DNA from: Acidobacteriota bacterium
GTDB taxonomy: Bacteria; Acidobacteriota; Vicinamibacteria; Vicinamibacterales; CAVVIG01
Reading direction: 5' to 3'
Length of the DNA: 64,000 nt
Assembly: GCA_003222395.1 (NCBI GenBank)
Contig: QHWB01000052.1
Span: forward strand, 124,001-188,000
This document shows positions 54,997 to 63,402 of this stretch, piece after piece. The position numbers were made by a program, and so were the translations under genes. How positions within the stretch are numbered: position 1 is the stretch's first letter; the number at the start of each line of letters is the position of its first letter. The notes beneath the pieces were generated by a model. The model ran no database searches. It was given only the letters and a program-made list of their open reading frames with translations, and was not told where the DNA came from.

Positions 54997-56607
54997 TCAG
55001 TTTCCGGTCACGAGCGCCGCCAGTTGATCGGGATCGCCCGGCGGCGTCTGGCCGCGCCAGACGACGTGCAGATCCGGTCGCACGAGGATCAGGTCGCAGC
55101 CGTAGACGTCGCGAGGCGCCTCCGCGTCGATCGTCAGGACCGTGAAAGGCGCGTTGCGCGCGCGCATCGCCCGCTCGAGCCCGCCCGAATCGGCATCGGA
55201 TCGGCCAAGCCGGAGCAGCGTATAGCCGTCGCCGATCGCGTCGTGCACCGACCGGCCTTCCTCGAGCCAGACGTGCGGCAGGCGCGCGCCCGGCCATGTG
55301 GTCGGCACGTAGTCGCGAAACAGATGTTCGGGCCCGCCGGGCTCGTCGCGGATGATCGGCGATCCGACGTACCGGTAACCGAGCTCGGCGCCGATCATCT
55401 CGTTCGTCTTCCGCTGCTCCACGTTCGCCACGCGCGCCAGATGCTCTCGCGTGGCCCGACCCTCGGGCGTCGCGTCACGGATGTTCGGGCGGAACTCCGA
55501 GCGCCACCTGCGCCGCCCCGTGGACGCGTAGCGCGACGCGCCGACCGCGCGCTCGCCGACCTGGCGCCGCTCGACCCCGTACGACCGCAGAAGGTTGGGA
55601 CCGCCCCAGCGTCGAAGCGTGGCGTGGAGCTTCCACGAGAGATCGATCGCGTCGCCGACGCCCGTGTTCATGCCGAGGCCGCCGGTGGGAATGACGAGGT
55701 GCGCGGAATCGCCGGCAAGGAACACGCGGCCGTCGCCGTAGCGATCCGCGAGCAGCAGATTCTGCTTCCACTCGCCGACATACAGCATCTCGTACGGCAC
55801 CGCGATACCGATCGTGCGCTCGAACTGCGCCGCCATCTCCTCCGGTTTCTCGACGACCGCGTGCAGCGTCCAGTGCTTCGTCGAGTCCTGCATGATCAGA
55901 AACGTCGATTGGGCGTCGGCGATGTGATAGTGGCGTCCCTTGCCCGGGCCGTCGCCGATCGGAATCCGATCGAAGAGATCGGGCGCGTAGTACAGCCCCT
56001 GATGCAGCCGCAGCAGATTCCCTTCGCCCTGCAGGTGAATCCCGAGCTGTCTGCGGACCGCGCTCGCGCCGCCGTCGCAGCCGACGATGTACTGGGCACG
56101 CATCTCGATCGTTCGGCCGTCCGGATCCCGCACCGTTGCGGAGACGCCGTCCGCGTCCTGGGACAGGCGCAGGAATTCGTGGCCGTACCGCACGGTGACG
56201 CTCGGCAGCCGCTCCGCTTCGCGCTTGAGCAATGGCTCGAGCGTGTACTGCGAAATGAGCTGATACGGCTCCCGCGGCATCGAGCCGTCGTTCGACGCCG
56301 CGATCTGCGCCTGCGCTTCGGCGACCGACGGATACGGCAGCCGCAGCAGCGGAGGTTCATTCATCGCCAGCGCGATGTACACGTCCATCGGGACGTTCCG
56401 GTCCAGGCCCGCGGCGCGAATCCGATCGGCCACTCCCATCCGCCGGTAGATCTCCATCGTCCGCGCGTTGCATCGCTCCATCTTCGGCAGGAATTCCGGC
56501 GCGGGCTTCTTCTCGATGAGCGCGCAGCGAACGCCGCGCCTTCCGAGATCGACCGCCAGCGTCAGGCCGACGGGTCCGGCGCCGACGACGAGCACTTCGG
56601 CGTTCAT
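54997..56607 (-). CDS. FAD-dependent aromatic monooxygenase (PheA/MhpA-like)
   Basis: The protein has about 536 residues. The FAD-binding motif is VLVVGAGPVGLTLAVDLGRRG at the N-terminus, the DG motif is YIVGCDGGASAVRRQLGI, and the GD motif VFLAGDSAHLVIPTGGLGMN matches flavoprotein hydroxylases. The C-terminal part is thioredoxin-like, as in phenol hydroxylase/MhpA relatives, ending with DLILVRPDLHVVWRG. The start ATG is two codons beyond the previous stop. It probably hydroxylates an aromatic ring intermediate in the cluster. Confidence 0.92.
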   Translation of the reverse strand: MNAEVLVVGAGPVGLTLAVDLGRRGVRCALIEKKPAPEFLPKMERCNARTMEIYRRMGVADRIRAAGLDRNVPMDVYIALAMNEPPLLRLPYPSVAEAQAQIAASNDGSMPREPYQLISQYTLEPLLKREAERLPSVTVRYGHEFLRLSQDADGVSATVRDPDGRTIEMRAQYIVGCDGGASAVRRQLGIHLQGEGNLLRLHQGLYYAPDLFDRIPIGDGPGKGRHYHIADAQSTFLIMQDSTKHWTLHAVVEKPEEMAAQFERTIGIAVPYEMLYVGEWKQNLLLADRYGDGRVFLAGDSAHLVIPTGGLGMNTGVGDAIDLSWKLHATLRRWGGPNLLRSYGVERRQVGERAVGASRYASTGRRRWRSEFRPNIRDATPEGRATREHLARVANVEQRKTNEMIGAELGYRYVGSPIIRDEPGGPEHLFRDYVPTTWPGARLPHVWLEEGRSVHDAIGDGYTLLRLGRSDADSGGLERAMRARNAPFTVLTIDAEAPRDVYGCDLILVRPDLHVVWRGQTPPGDPDQLAALVTGN

Positions 56608-56611
56608 CGCA

Positions 56612-57358
56612 TTACGCGCCGGACAGCGGACCTTCCATCGGTCCGGCGTCGTACCGACGGCCGGCGCGGCGGCACCAGAACTCCCACGCGCGTTCGTAGG
56701 TGAACGAGCCGCGCGTGCGGAGCACGGCGGCAATCTCCCCGTCGCTCAGAAACGTGGTGTCGCCGAGCGCGCCGGCTTTCATCTGCAGGTCGGCGTTCAG
56801 CTGGAGGTAGATCGAATTGAAGACCACCGCACGCAGCGACGCACCCGCCACGACGGCGCCGTGGCCGCGCATCAGGATGGCAGGTCGATGCCCCAGCGCC
56901 GCGGCCAGGTCGGCGGCCATCTCCGCGTTGGTCACGAGCAGATTCGTGTCGCCGAACCGGGTGCGCGAATCCCAGGTCGGCACGCATGCGCCGATGCCGG
57001 CGCACATGTGCATCACGGGCGAGAGCCTGGCGGCGGTGACGCTGAACGGAATGACGCTCGGACTGTGGTGATGGACGACGGCGTGCACTTCGGGCCGAGC
57101 CCGATAGACGCCGCCGTGAATGTACCGCTCGGCGTACGGCTTGCGGCCGGCGGCGTCGATGGCCGCGCCGTCGAGGGCGAACTCCATGAGGTCCTCGATC
57201 TCGATGCATTCCGGCGCGCGCGCGCGCGACAGAATGTAGCGGTCCGGCCGATCGGGGTGGCGGATGCTGACGTGTCCGAACGAATCGACCACGCCTTCGC
57301 GCGCCAGGATGCGGTTCGCGGTCACGAGATCGTCGAGCGCCGGCGTCGATGCACTCAT
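56612..57358 (-). CDS. Class II aldolase/adducin family protein (second copy)
   Basis: The protein is about 248 residues (start at ATG 57358; 57373 also possible). Class II motifs are NRILAREGVVDSFGHVSIRH, the metal His in HAVVHHHSPSVIP, and ILMRGHGAVVAGAS. It is distinct from the copy at 45294. It is the first gene of the run with the flavin monooxygenase, the ACMSD-like protein and HpcH aldolase, and is divergent from the decarboxylase-like gene at 57385. Confidence 0.9.
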   Translation of the reverse strand: MSASTPALDDLVTANRILAREGVVDSFGHVSIRHPDRPDRYILSRARAPECIEIEDLMEFALDGAAIDAAGRKPYAERYIHGGVYRARPEVHAVVHHHSPSVIPFSVTAARLSPVMHMCAGIGACVPTWDSRTRFGDTNLLVTNAEMAADLAAALGHRPAILMRGHGAVVAGASLRAVVFNSIYLQLNADLQMKAGALGDTTFLSDGEIAAVLRTRGSFTYERAWEFWCRRAGRRYDAGPMEGPLSGA

Positions 57359-57384
57359 GGCGGCCTGCAACATAACATGATGGT

Positions 57385-58317
57385 ATGACCAAACGACTGA
57401 AGACCGCGCTCGCGACGCGCGGGCACACCGAGGCGCTCAAGGACGGGACGGTGAAGCCGCGCTCGTTCGACTTCGAGTTCGAAGACGTGCCGGTCATCAT
57501 CAACGCGTTTCGCCGAATGGTGCGCAACCTCGACTTCGACATCTGCGAGCTGGCGATGACGACGTACCTGTGCTCGCGCGCCTACGGCAAGGCGTTCACC
57601 GCGATTCCCGTCTTCCCGATGCGCGCGTTTCATCATGGCGCCATCGTCTACAACACGAACGCCGGCGTCCGCACGCCGAAGGATCTCGAAGGCAAGAGGG
57701 TCGGCGTCAACCGCGGCTACACCGTGACGACGGGACTCTGGGTGCGCAGCATCCTGCAGCACGAGCACGGCGTCGAATTGAGCAAGGTGACGTGGGTCCT
57801 CTCCGGCGACGAGCACGTCGCCGAATACCGGCTGCCCGCCAACGTCGTCTCCATCGAACCGGGCAGGACGCTCGAAGGGCTCGTCGAGTCCGGCGACATC
57901 GCGGCGGCCATCGGCGTGCAGGTGGACTCGCCGAACGTGAAGCCGCTCATCGCGAACGCGAAGGAAGCCGGCTTCGACTCGCTGCGCTTGCGCGGTCTCT
58001 ATCCGATCAATCACACGGTCGTCGTCAGAAACGACGCGCTCGACGCGAATCCTGATCTCGCGTCCGATCTGTTCAACGCGTTTGCGGCGGCCAAGCGCGT
58101 GTACGTCGATCATCTGGCCGCCGGCCGCGTCGAGGGCGCCGATCCGATCCACGTGCGCGTGATGGAGCTGACCGGCGATCCGCTGCCGTACGGCATCGAG
58201 CCGAACCTTCACAATCTCGAGGCAATCGTTCGGTACAGCGTGGAACAGGGCATTCTCGCCAAACCGTTCAGCGTCGAGGAGCTGTTTGTGGAGACGACCC
58301 GCGATCTGACGGCGTGA
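57385..58317 (+). CDS. 4,5-dihydroxyphthalate decarboxylase-like protein (copy B)
   Basis: This 310-residue paralog of copy A has LKTALATRGHTEALKDGTVK, FDICELAMTTYLCSRAYGKA, IPVFPMRAFHHGAIVYNTNA, DLEGKRVGVNRGYTVTTGLW and YPINHTVVVRNDAL. No signal peptide is seen. Solute-binding-like proteins share this fold, so a binding role is the alternative. It is divergent from a class II aldolase, a pairing that mirrors the GntR/aldolase/copy A region and suggests two related sub-pathways. Confidence 0.85.
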   Translation: MTKRLKTALATRGHTEALKDGTVKPRSFDFEFEDVPVIINAFRRMVRNLDFDICELAMTTYLCSRAYGKAFTAIPVFPMRAFHHGAIVYNTNAGVRTPKDLEGKRVGVNRGYTVTTGLWVRSILQHEHGVELSKVTWVLSGDEHVAEYRLPANVVSIEPGRTLEGLVESGDIAAAIGVQVDSPNVKPLIANAKEAGFDSLRLRGLYPINHTVVVRNDALDANPDLASDLFNAFAAAKRVYVDHLAAGRVEGADPIHVRVMELTGDPLPYGIEPNLHNLEAIVRYSVEQGILAKPFSVEELFVETTRDLTA

Positions 58318-58459
58318 TGTGTGACACCGGCAGGATGGCGCCGTGCACATCTCGTCGATCTGTCGCGCGAACACATGGACGCGCGCATGATGATCGACAT
58401 GTCTCGACGCCAGCCGGACGCTATCCCCACGATCGCGGCTGTGCACGAGGAACAGACGA

Positions 58460-58795
58460 TCAGATGCGCCGCCGAGGACGTCCGCCAAGGCGACCATTCG
58501 CACGCGAGCTGGCGGCCTTCCGACGACTGGTGTGGCGACCGACAAGCGCGGCCGCGCTCACCAGCGCGACTTTGGGTTTCCTGCCCATGATGGACGGCCT
58601 TACGGTTGCGACTTTGACGTTTGCCGACGACGAAGTCCCCGGGTGAGCTTCCAGATAGGCGGTCAGCGTGCGCTGGATTGCGCGCTCGGCCTGGATGGCG
58701 GTCGCCCCCTGAGCGTACACCGGCAACCCAGCCACGTAGGCGCTAAACACACCAGAATCCTCACGTTCGACGACAATCGGAAAATGCGTTGACAT
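58460..58795 (-). CDS. hicB: HicB-family antitoxin
   Basis: The 111-residue protein begins FPIVVEREDSGVFSAYVAGL then PVYAQGATAIQAERAIQRTL and TAYLEAHPG, the partial RNase H-like fold of HicB. The C-terminal part is Arg/Ala-rich. Its ATG overlaps an upstream TAA as TAATG, the classic coupling with hicA. The toxin gene is degraded, so this may be an orphan antitoxin. A perfect palindrome 87 bases upstream could be its operator. Confidence 0.75.
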   Translation of the reverse strand: MSTHFPIVVEREDSGVFSAYVAGLPVYAQGATAIQAERAIQRTLTAYLEAHPGTSSSANVKVATVRPSIMGRKPKVALVSAAALVGRHTSRRKAASSRANGRLGGRPRRRI

Positions 58796-58863
58796 TACTG
58801 CACCCCCGCATCCCTCAATATTCGACTACCAAGTTTCCCGGCGTCATGGCGATGAACCGTGAC
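58795..58863 (-). pseudogene. hicA: Remnant of hicA (toxin) upstream of hicB
   Basis: The frame that ends in TAATG with hicB reads VTVHRHDAGKLGSRILRDAG, which resembles the HicA C-terminus (VTVPxH...LxxILRDAG). The expected start and the GSH active-site segment are not in this frame; a different frame upstream carries SVSRKSGS, which looks like the preceding HicA part after a frameshift. Assignment rests on a short match. Confidence 0.45.
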
Positions 58864-58881
58864 CCAGACTTCCTCGAAACA

Positions 58882-58905
58882 GAATAACCTAACGTTAGGT
58901 TATTC
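58882..58905. promoter_or_regulatory. Perfect 24-base palindrome, candidate operator upstream of hicB
   Basis: Half-site GAATAACCTAAC is followed by its exact complement GTTAGGTTATTC. It is AT-rich and stands out from the GC-rich context. Position upstream of the hicAB remnant suggests autoregulation by HicB; part of it may overlap former hicA coding sequence. Confidence 0.6.
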
Positions 58906-59092
58906 GCAATGCAGTTGCCTGATGTACGGTCGAGAACGGGCCTGCGGCATTCCGATCGACGGTCACGCGGCGCATCGGACCGCGTCGATCTTCTGAAGCC
59001 AGCGGGCAATCCGGTTCCAACTGCCGGTCATTAGGAAACCCCACATGATGGTATGTGGCGCCGCACCATCATGTGCATGTGGCGCGGGCCTT

Positions 59093-59977
59093 TCAGGCCC
59101 GCGTCTGGGGCCCTGAAAGGGGCGCCCCACCGGTGCTTTCGAGAAATTCGATCAGCCGCGCCGGTGCGTTCCGCTCGGTCTGCTCGTCCACGGGAACGTC
59201 CCAGTACTGCGCGTTCGGCAAACATTCCTCGAGATATCGCGCCGCGGACGTGGCGTGCGTCGCGTCGCGGCCGGGGACGATGAGCGCGGGAACGGTCAGT
59301 TGCAGCAGATCTTCGGGCTCGGCGCCGGGCGCCGTGTCTCTGTCGAGCAGCGCGCGCGCCATGCCTGCGACGAGCGGCATGTAGCGGTCGACGTCCTGCC
59401 GCACGTACGACGCGGCGAACTGGCCGTCGCGTCTGAGCACCGAGACCCACGGCCCGCCGCGCGGATCCTGTCCGAACGATTTGTCGCCGCTCTTCGCGAG
59501 CGAAACGACCTGCTCGAGGCCGTGCTGTCTGACGTACGCGAGATGCTCGGCGAAGCGCAGGTGGCCGTTGATCCGATACTTCGCGCCGCCCACCGGCCAC
59601 CAGAGCAGCAGGCTCAGCGTCATGTCGGCGTGCGCGACAGCGAATGCGGCCGCAGGCGAGCAGCCCATGCAGCCGCCCATGACGTGCGCGCGATCGATCC
59701 GCAGATGTCGGAGGAGGCCGTGTCCCTGTTCGACGTAATGCGCCCACGTGATGCGCTCGACGCGGCCGCCCGACTGGCCCGTCTCGCGGCGGTCGAACAC
59801 GATGCACGTGTACCGCCGCGACAAGTGATCGAGCACTTTGATGCGGGCGTACACGCCGAGCGTCGTCCACTTGTCGAGCGTCGCGTCGAAGCCGCCGGGG
59901 GAAAACATGAGCAGCGGGTCGCCGCTGCCGATCACTTCGTACCGCGTGGTGATTCCGTCGATGACTGCCGTCGCCAA
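59093..59977 (-). CDS. Alpha/beta hydrolase with Cys in the nucleophile position
   Basis: The protein has 294 residues. PLLMFSPGGFDATLDKW gives the oxyanion strand, IVFDRRETGQSGG is conserved, and the nucleophile elbow is GG-C103-MG where most family members have Ser. A late acid candidate is PALIVPGRDATH; the C-terminal catalytic His is not clear. Cys elbows occur in dienelactone hydrolase-like and some C-C hydrolase relatives. The last codons are encoded by GC-rich palindromes (GCGGGCCT-TTC-AGGCCCGC). It probably acts in the catabolic cluster. Confidence 0.82.
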   Translation of the reverse strand: MATAVIDGITTRYEVIGSGDPLLMFSPGGFDATLDKWTTLGVYARIKVLDHLSRRYTCIVFDRRETGQSGGRVERITWAHYVEQGHGLLRHLRIDRAHVMGGCMGCSPAAAFAVAHADMTLSLLLWWPVGGAKYRINGHLRFAEHLAYVRQHGLEQVVSLAKSGDKSFGQDPRGGPWVSVLRRDGQFAASYVRQDVDRYMPLVAGMARALLDRDTAPGAEPEDLLQLTVPALIVPGRDATHATSAARYLEECLPNAQYWDVPVDEQTERNAPARLIEFLESTGGAPLSGPQTRA

Positions 59978-60000
59978 GCCGACCTCTCGAGGATGATCCT

Positions 60001-60774
60001 TCAGGATCTGCGCGCCGCCGGCGCGCCGCGGATCTGGCGGCCGGCGCGGACATCATCGCACAGCGCCTGAATTGCCGTGAGAGCGGTCGCCGCGACGTTC
60101 GCGTACCGCTCGGTCGCGTCGTCCATTGCGGACGCGAGGTAGCCGATCGCCGCGACGATCGATCGCACGCGGCCGTCGAGCCACGGGCCGCCGCCGAGTC
60201 CGCCGATCACCGGGATGCGGACGGCGCGGACGGCTTCCGGCCCCGCGACGGGACCTGAATGCCTGAAGTCGAGGAGCGATGCGCCGGCTTCCTCGAGTCG
60301 CTTCGCTTCGCGCACGAGCGGATCCGTCATCGGTTCCGCGCGCTCAGCCCCGAATTGCGCCCACACGGGAATGCCGGCATGGACGACCGCTCGAACCACG
60401 CCGGCAGAAGCGGCGGATGCGTCGATCTTGACCAGATCCGCTCCGCCTTCCTGCAGCAGGCGTGTCGCCGCGCGCGCGGCCGCGTCATCGCCCTCCTGCA
60501 GCGCGCCAACTGGAACGTCGCAGCTGACCAGCGCGCGCGATACGCCGCGCCGCACGGCCCGGCACACGAGGAGCATCTGATCGAGCGTCACTTCCGATTC
60601 GCTCTGATGTCCCCAGAAATTGACGCCGACCGAGTCTCCCACCGAGACGATGTCAACGCCGGCGCGATCGGCGATCTGCGCCATCTGATGGTCGTAGACG
60701 ATCACGCCGACGATCTTGCGCCCATCCTGTTTCATCCGCTGGAGCGCGGCCAGCGTCACCTTCGGGTTGCTCAT
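60001..60774 (-). CDS. PanB-like (ketopantoate hydroxymethyltransferase family) protein
   Basis: The protein has 257 residues starting VTLAALQRMKQDGRKIVGVI. PanB-type metal and substrate residues appear in DIVSVGDSVGVNFWGHQSES and VTLDQMLLVCRAVRRG, but the Lys/Glu motif (here LVKIDASAAS) and the C-terminus differ from true PanB. A role in pantothenate synthesis is therefore doubtful, and an aldolase in the catabolic cluster is likelier. Its ATG overlaps the TGA of the upstream amidohydrolase (ATGA). A longer frame in front is a shadow. Confidence 0.8.
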   Translation of the reverse strand: MSNPKVTLAALQRMKQDGRKIVGVIVYDHQMAQIADRAGVDIVSVGDSVGVNFWGHQSESEVTLDQMLLVCRAVRRGVSRALVSCDVPVGALQEGDDAAARAATRLLQEGGADLVKIDASAASAGVVRAVVHAGIPVWAQFGAERAEPMTDPLVREAKRLEEAGASLLDFRHSGPVAGPEAVRAVRIPVIGGLGGGPWLDGRVRSIVAAIGYLASAMDDATERYANVAATALTAIQALCDDVRAGRQIRGAPAARRS

Positions 60775-62204
60775 CGTTCTCCGCGGGCGCCGCCTGTTGC
60801 ACTCCCCGCGGACCCCGGGACGAAGGCGGACGAGCGCGATCCGGTCGCGGGACCGCCCTTGTAGACGACGCCGTCTTTCACGACGACCTCGACGTGCGAC
60901 AGCGCGGTGATGTCGAAGAGCGGGTTGCCGTTGACGACGATGATGTCGGCGATCTTGCCGGGCTCGATCGATCCGAGCTCGCGTCCTTTGCCGATGATCT
61001 GCGCGTTGACGCGCGTCGCGGCGGCGATGGCGCGCGTCGCCGTCATGCCCATGTCGACGTGCACCTTGATCTCGCGCCACAGCGCCTCGCTGTGAAAGTT
61101 CATCGGCGTCCCCGAATCGGTGCCCATCCCCATGACCGCGCCCGACTCGATGAACTGCTTGACGCCGCGCTCGCGGTACAGCATCTCGCGGTCGGTCCGC
61201 TGGAAATAGCCGAGCGTCCACCAGTTCTTCAGCGAATCCTGCACTTCGGCATAGATGTCCGGGCCGAACGCCTTCCTCAGATCCGGATCCTGCAGACGCT
61301 CCGGGAAGTCGGCGGTGTCCTGATAAATCCAGGCGCGGTGCGCCGCGGTGACGACAACCGGTCGTCCTGCGTTGACGATCTCGGTGATCAGGTCCTTGCT
61401 GTAGGGCGGCGCCGTGCCGGCCGATCCGACGTGCTGCAGCACGTCGACGCCCGCCTCGAGGGCGTTGCGGACGTCGCGCTCGGCGTAGACGTGCGCGAAT
61501 ACCCGAATGCGGTGTTTGTGCGCGGCGCCGACGATCGCTTTGTAGTCGTCGAGCGTCAGCCCTGCGTGCGCCTTGATGTGATCGACGCCGGCGACAGCGA
61601 GCTTCTCGGTCTGCTGCGCCGCTTCTTCCGGCGTCGAGATGTTGATGCCGCCGAAGCCGTCCTGCATCGCGCCGCCGGCGCCGCGCGAGATCCACGGTCC
61701 GCTGACGAACAGGCGCGTGCCGGAGGCCTCGCCCCTGCTGATCCGATCGCGCATGCTCAGGATCGGCTGCAGCGGCGCTCCGAGATCGATCGTCGTCGTC
61801 ACGCCCGCCATCAGCAGCTGCTTCGCCGAGATCTCCATGACGCGCGTCAGCATGGCGTCGCCACCGTGCGCCTTGATCCATGGAAACCAGGTGTCGTAGC
61901 TGCCGTGGCCGAGGACGATGAGGTGGCCGTGTGTCTCGATGAGGCCGGGCAGCATCGCGCGCCCACTGGTGTCGACGACGATCGCGTCGGCCGGAATCTT
62001 CACTTCGGCCGCCGGACCCGCCGCAACGATCTTGTTGCCTTCGACGAGGACAGCGGCGCGATGAATCGGCGGAACCTCGTACCCGGTCACCAGCATGCCG
62101 CCGACGAGCGCGAGCCGCTTCGGCGTCTGCGCGCGAGCCGCGGGCGCGCTGACGAGCGAGGCGGCCATGGCAGCGACCGTTATCCCTCGACGGATGAGCG
62201 ACAT
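60771..62204 (-). CDS. Secreted amidohydrolase family protein
   Basis: The protein is 477 residues. The ATG at 62204 lies next to GGAGGTTCGT. A signal peptide (GITVAAMAASLVSAPAARAQ) is followed by MLPGLIETHGHLIV (HxH metal site), KAHAGLTLDDYKAIV with a candidate carboxylated Lys, RVFAHVYAERDV, a later His in VVTAAHRAWIY and the Asp in MGMGTDSGTP. The C-terminus is ELGSIEPGKIADIIVVNGNP, typical of imidazolonepropionase/prolidase-like amidohydrolases. Substrate unknown. It is coupled to the PanB-like gene. Confidence 0.9.
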   Translation of the reverse strand: MSLIRRGITVAAMAASLVSAPAARAQTPKRLALVGGMLVTGYEVPPIHRAAVLVEGNKIVAAGPAAEVKIPADAIVVDTSGRAMLPGLIETHGHLIVLGHGSYDTWFPWIKAHGGDAMLTRVMEISAKQLLMAGVTTTIDLGAPLQPILSMRDRISRGEASGTRLFVSGPWISRGAGGAMQDGFGGINISTPEEAAQQTEKLAVAGVDHIKAHAGLTLDDYKAIVGAAHKHRIRVFAHVYAERDVRNALEAGVDVLQHVGSAGTAPPYSKDLITEIVNAGRPVVVTAAHRAWIYQDTADFPERLQDPDLRKAFGPDIYAEVQDSLKNWWTLGYFQRTDREMLYRERGVKQFIESGAVMGMGTDSGTPMNFHSEALWREIKVHVDMGMTATRAIAAATRVNAQIIGKGRELGSIEPGKIADIIVVNGNPLFDITALSHVEVVVKDGVVYKGGPATGSRSSAFVPGSAGSATGGARGER

Positions 62205-62228
62205 ACGAACCTCCAACTCCGACTCCGA

Positions 62229-63347
62229 CTAGAACGAATAGCGCAGGCCCCACTGAATCTGGCGGGCGGGACGCGCCGAGCTCGGGATGAGGAACGAGGT
62301 CGTGTTCATGTTCCCGTTGTACCCGGACAGGTTCACGTGGTTCGTCAGGTTGAACGTCTCGAGGAACACTTCCATCCGATGATGATCGGCGAACGGGAAC
62401 GCCTTGGTCGCGCGCATGTCGAAGCGGCGTCCGCTGCGTCCCGCGCAGCGTGCTGAAGAAATCGACGCCGTCAATCCGCTGCTTCGAGAACGTGTACGAC
62501 ACCTGCAGGCTGTTGGCGCCGCGCACGCGCGTGCGCAGCTGCATCTGCAGCGCGTTGTAGGTGCTCGTGACGTAGTTCTCCATCGAGAGCACCTGCGCGA
62601 ACTGCGGCACCGGCCGCGGGTTCGCCGCGTTGACCGCGCCGGATGCCGGCAGGTTCAGATCCACGAGGCCGATCTGATCGCGCCCGAGCGCGTTGACGTA
62701 GTCGACGTCGAGCGAAGTGACGCGGTTGATCTGCCAGCCGAAGCCGACAGTGCTGTTCAGAGAGGATGGCAGCTTGAAGTGGTCCGAAATCAGCGTGCCG
62801 ATGTTGGTCGCGGCCGTCGCCGCGAACTGGCTGAGCGTCTTCCCGCCGAGCACGCCCTTGATGTCCGGGAAGAACTTCATCGCGTTCGGATCGGTGATGA
62901 ACACCGAGCTGCTCGTCGTCTGGTTCATCGTGCGCGTCTCGAACCACGGCCGGTTGCGCGTCACGTATCGGCCCCACCCGCCGCGCAGGACGAGCGATCC
63001 GGTGCCGCTCACGTCGAACGTGGCGCCGAGCCGCGGCTGAAGCGTGTCGAGGTCCATGCCGGCGTCGGCATTTCCGCGGAAGCGCGCGAGCGGCGCGTAG
63101 AACGGATCCTTCAGCAGGTCGCTGTAAAACCCGTTGATTCGCATGTTGGTGTCGGCGTCGTAACGCAGCCCGGCGTTGACGTGGAGCCTCGGCCGCAGCT
63201 GCCACTCGTCCTGGACGTAGGCCGCAACCTGCGTCGATTTGTAGTCGTAGAACCCCGGCAGCTGCATCGTGAACGACGTCGGATACGTGCGCCGATCCAC
63301 ATCAGCGCTGCAAACGCGAGGAACAACCGAGAGGTTGACTGCTTCAT
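62229..63347 (-). pseudogene. Degraded Oar-type TonB-dependent receptor
   Basis: A signal peptide (MKQSTSRLFLAFAALMWIG) at 63347 is followed within about 50 bases by mid-barrel sequence in another frame (YPTSFTMQLPGFYDYKSTQV). The regulatory-like domain and plug are therefore deleted. The barrel runs to SKQRIDGVDFFSTLRG, then a second break at about 62440 leads into FDMRATKAFPFADHHRMEVF and the terminal QIQWGLRYSF. Intact relatives here have over 1000 residues. At least two deletions or frameshifts show it is not functional. Confidence 0.85.
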
Positions 63348-63402
63348 GTTCACCTCCTGGGATACGCGATGAGAGCGCGAGAGAAGATGCGGCATGCCGT
63401 CG

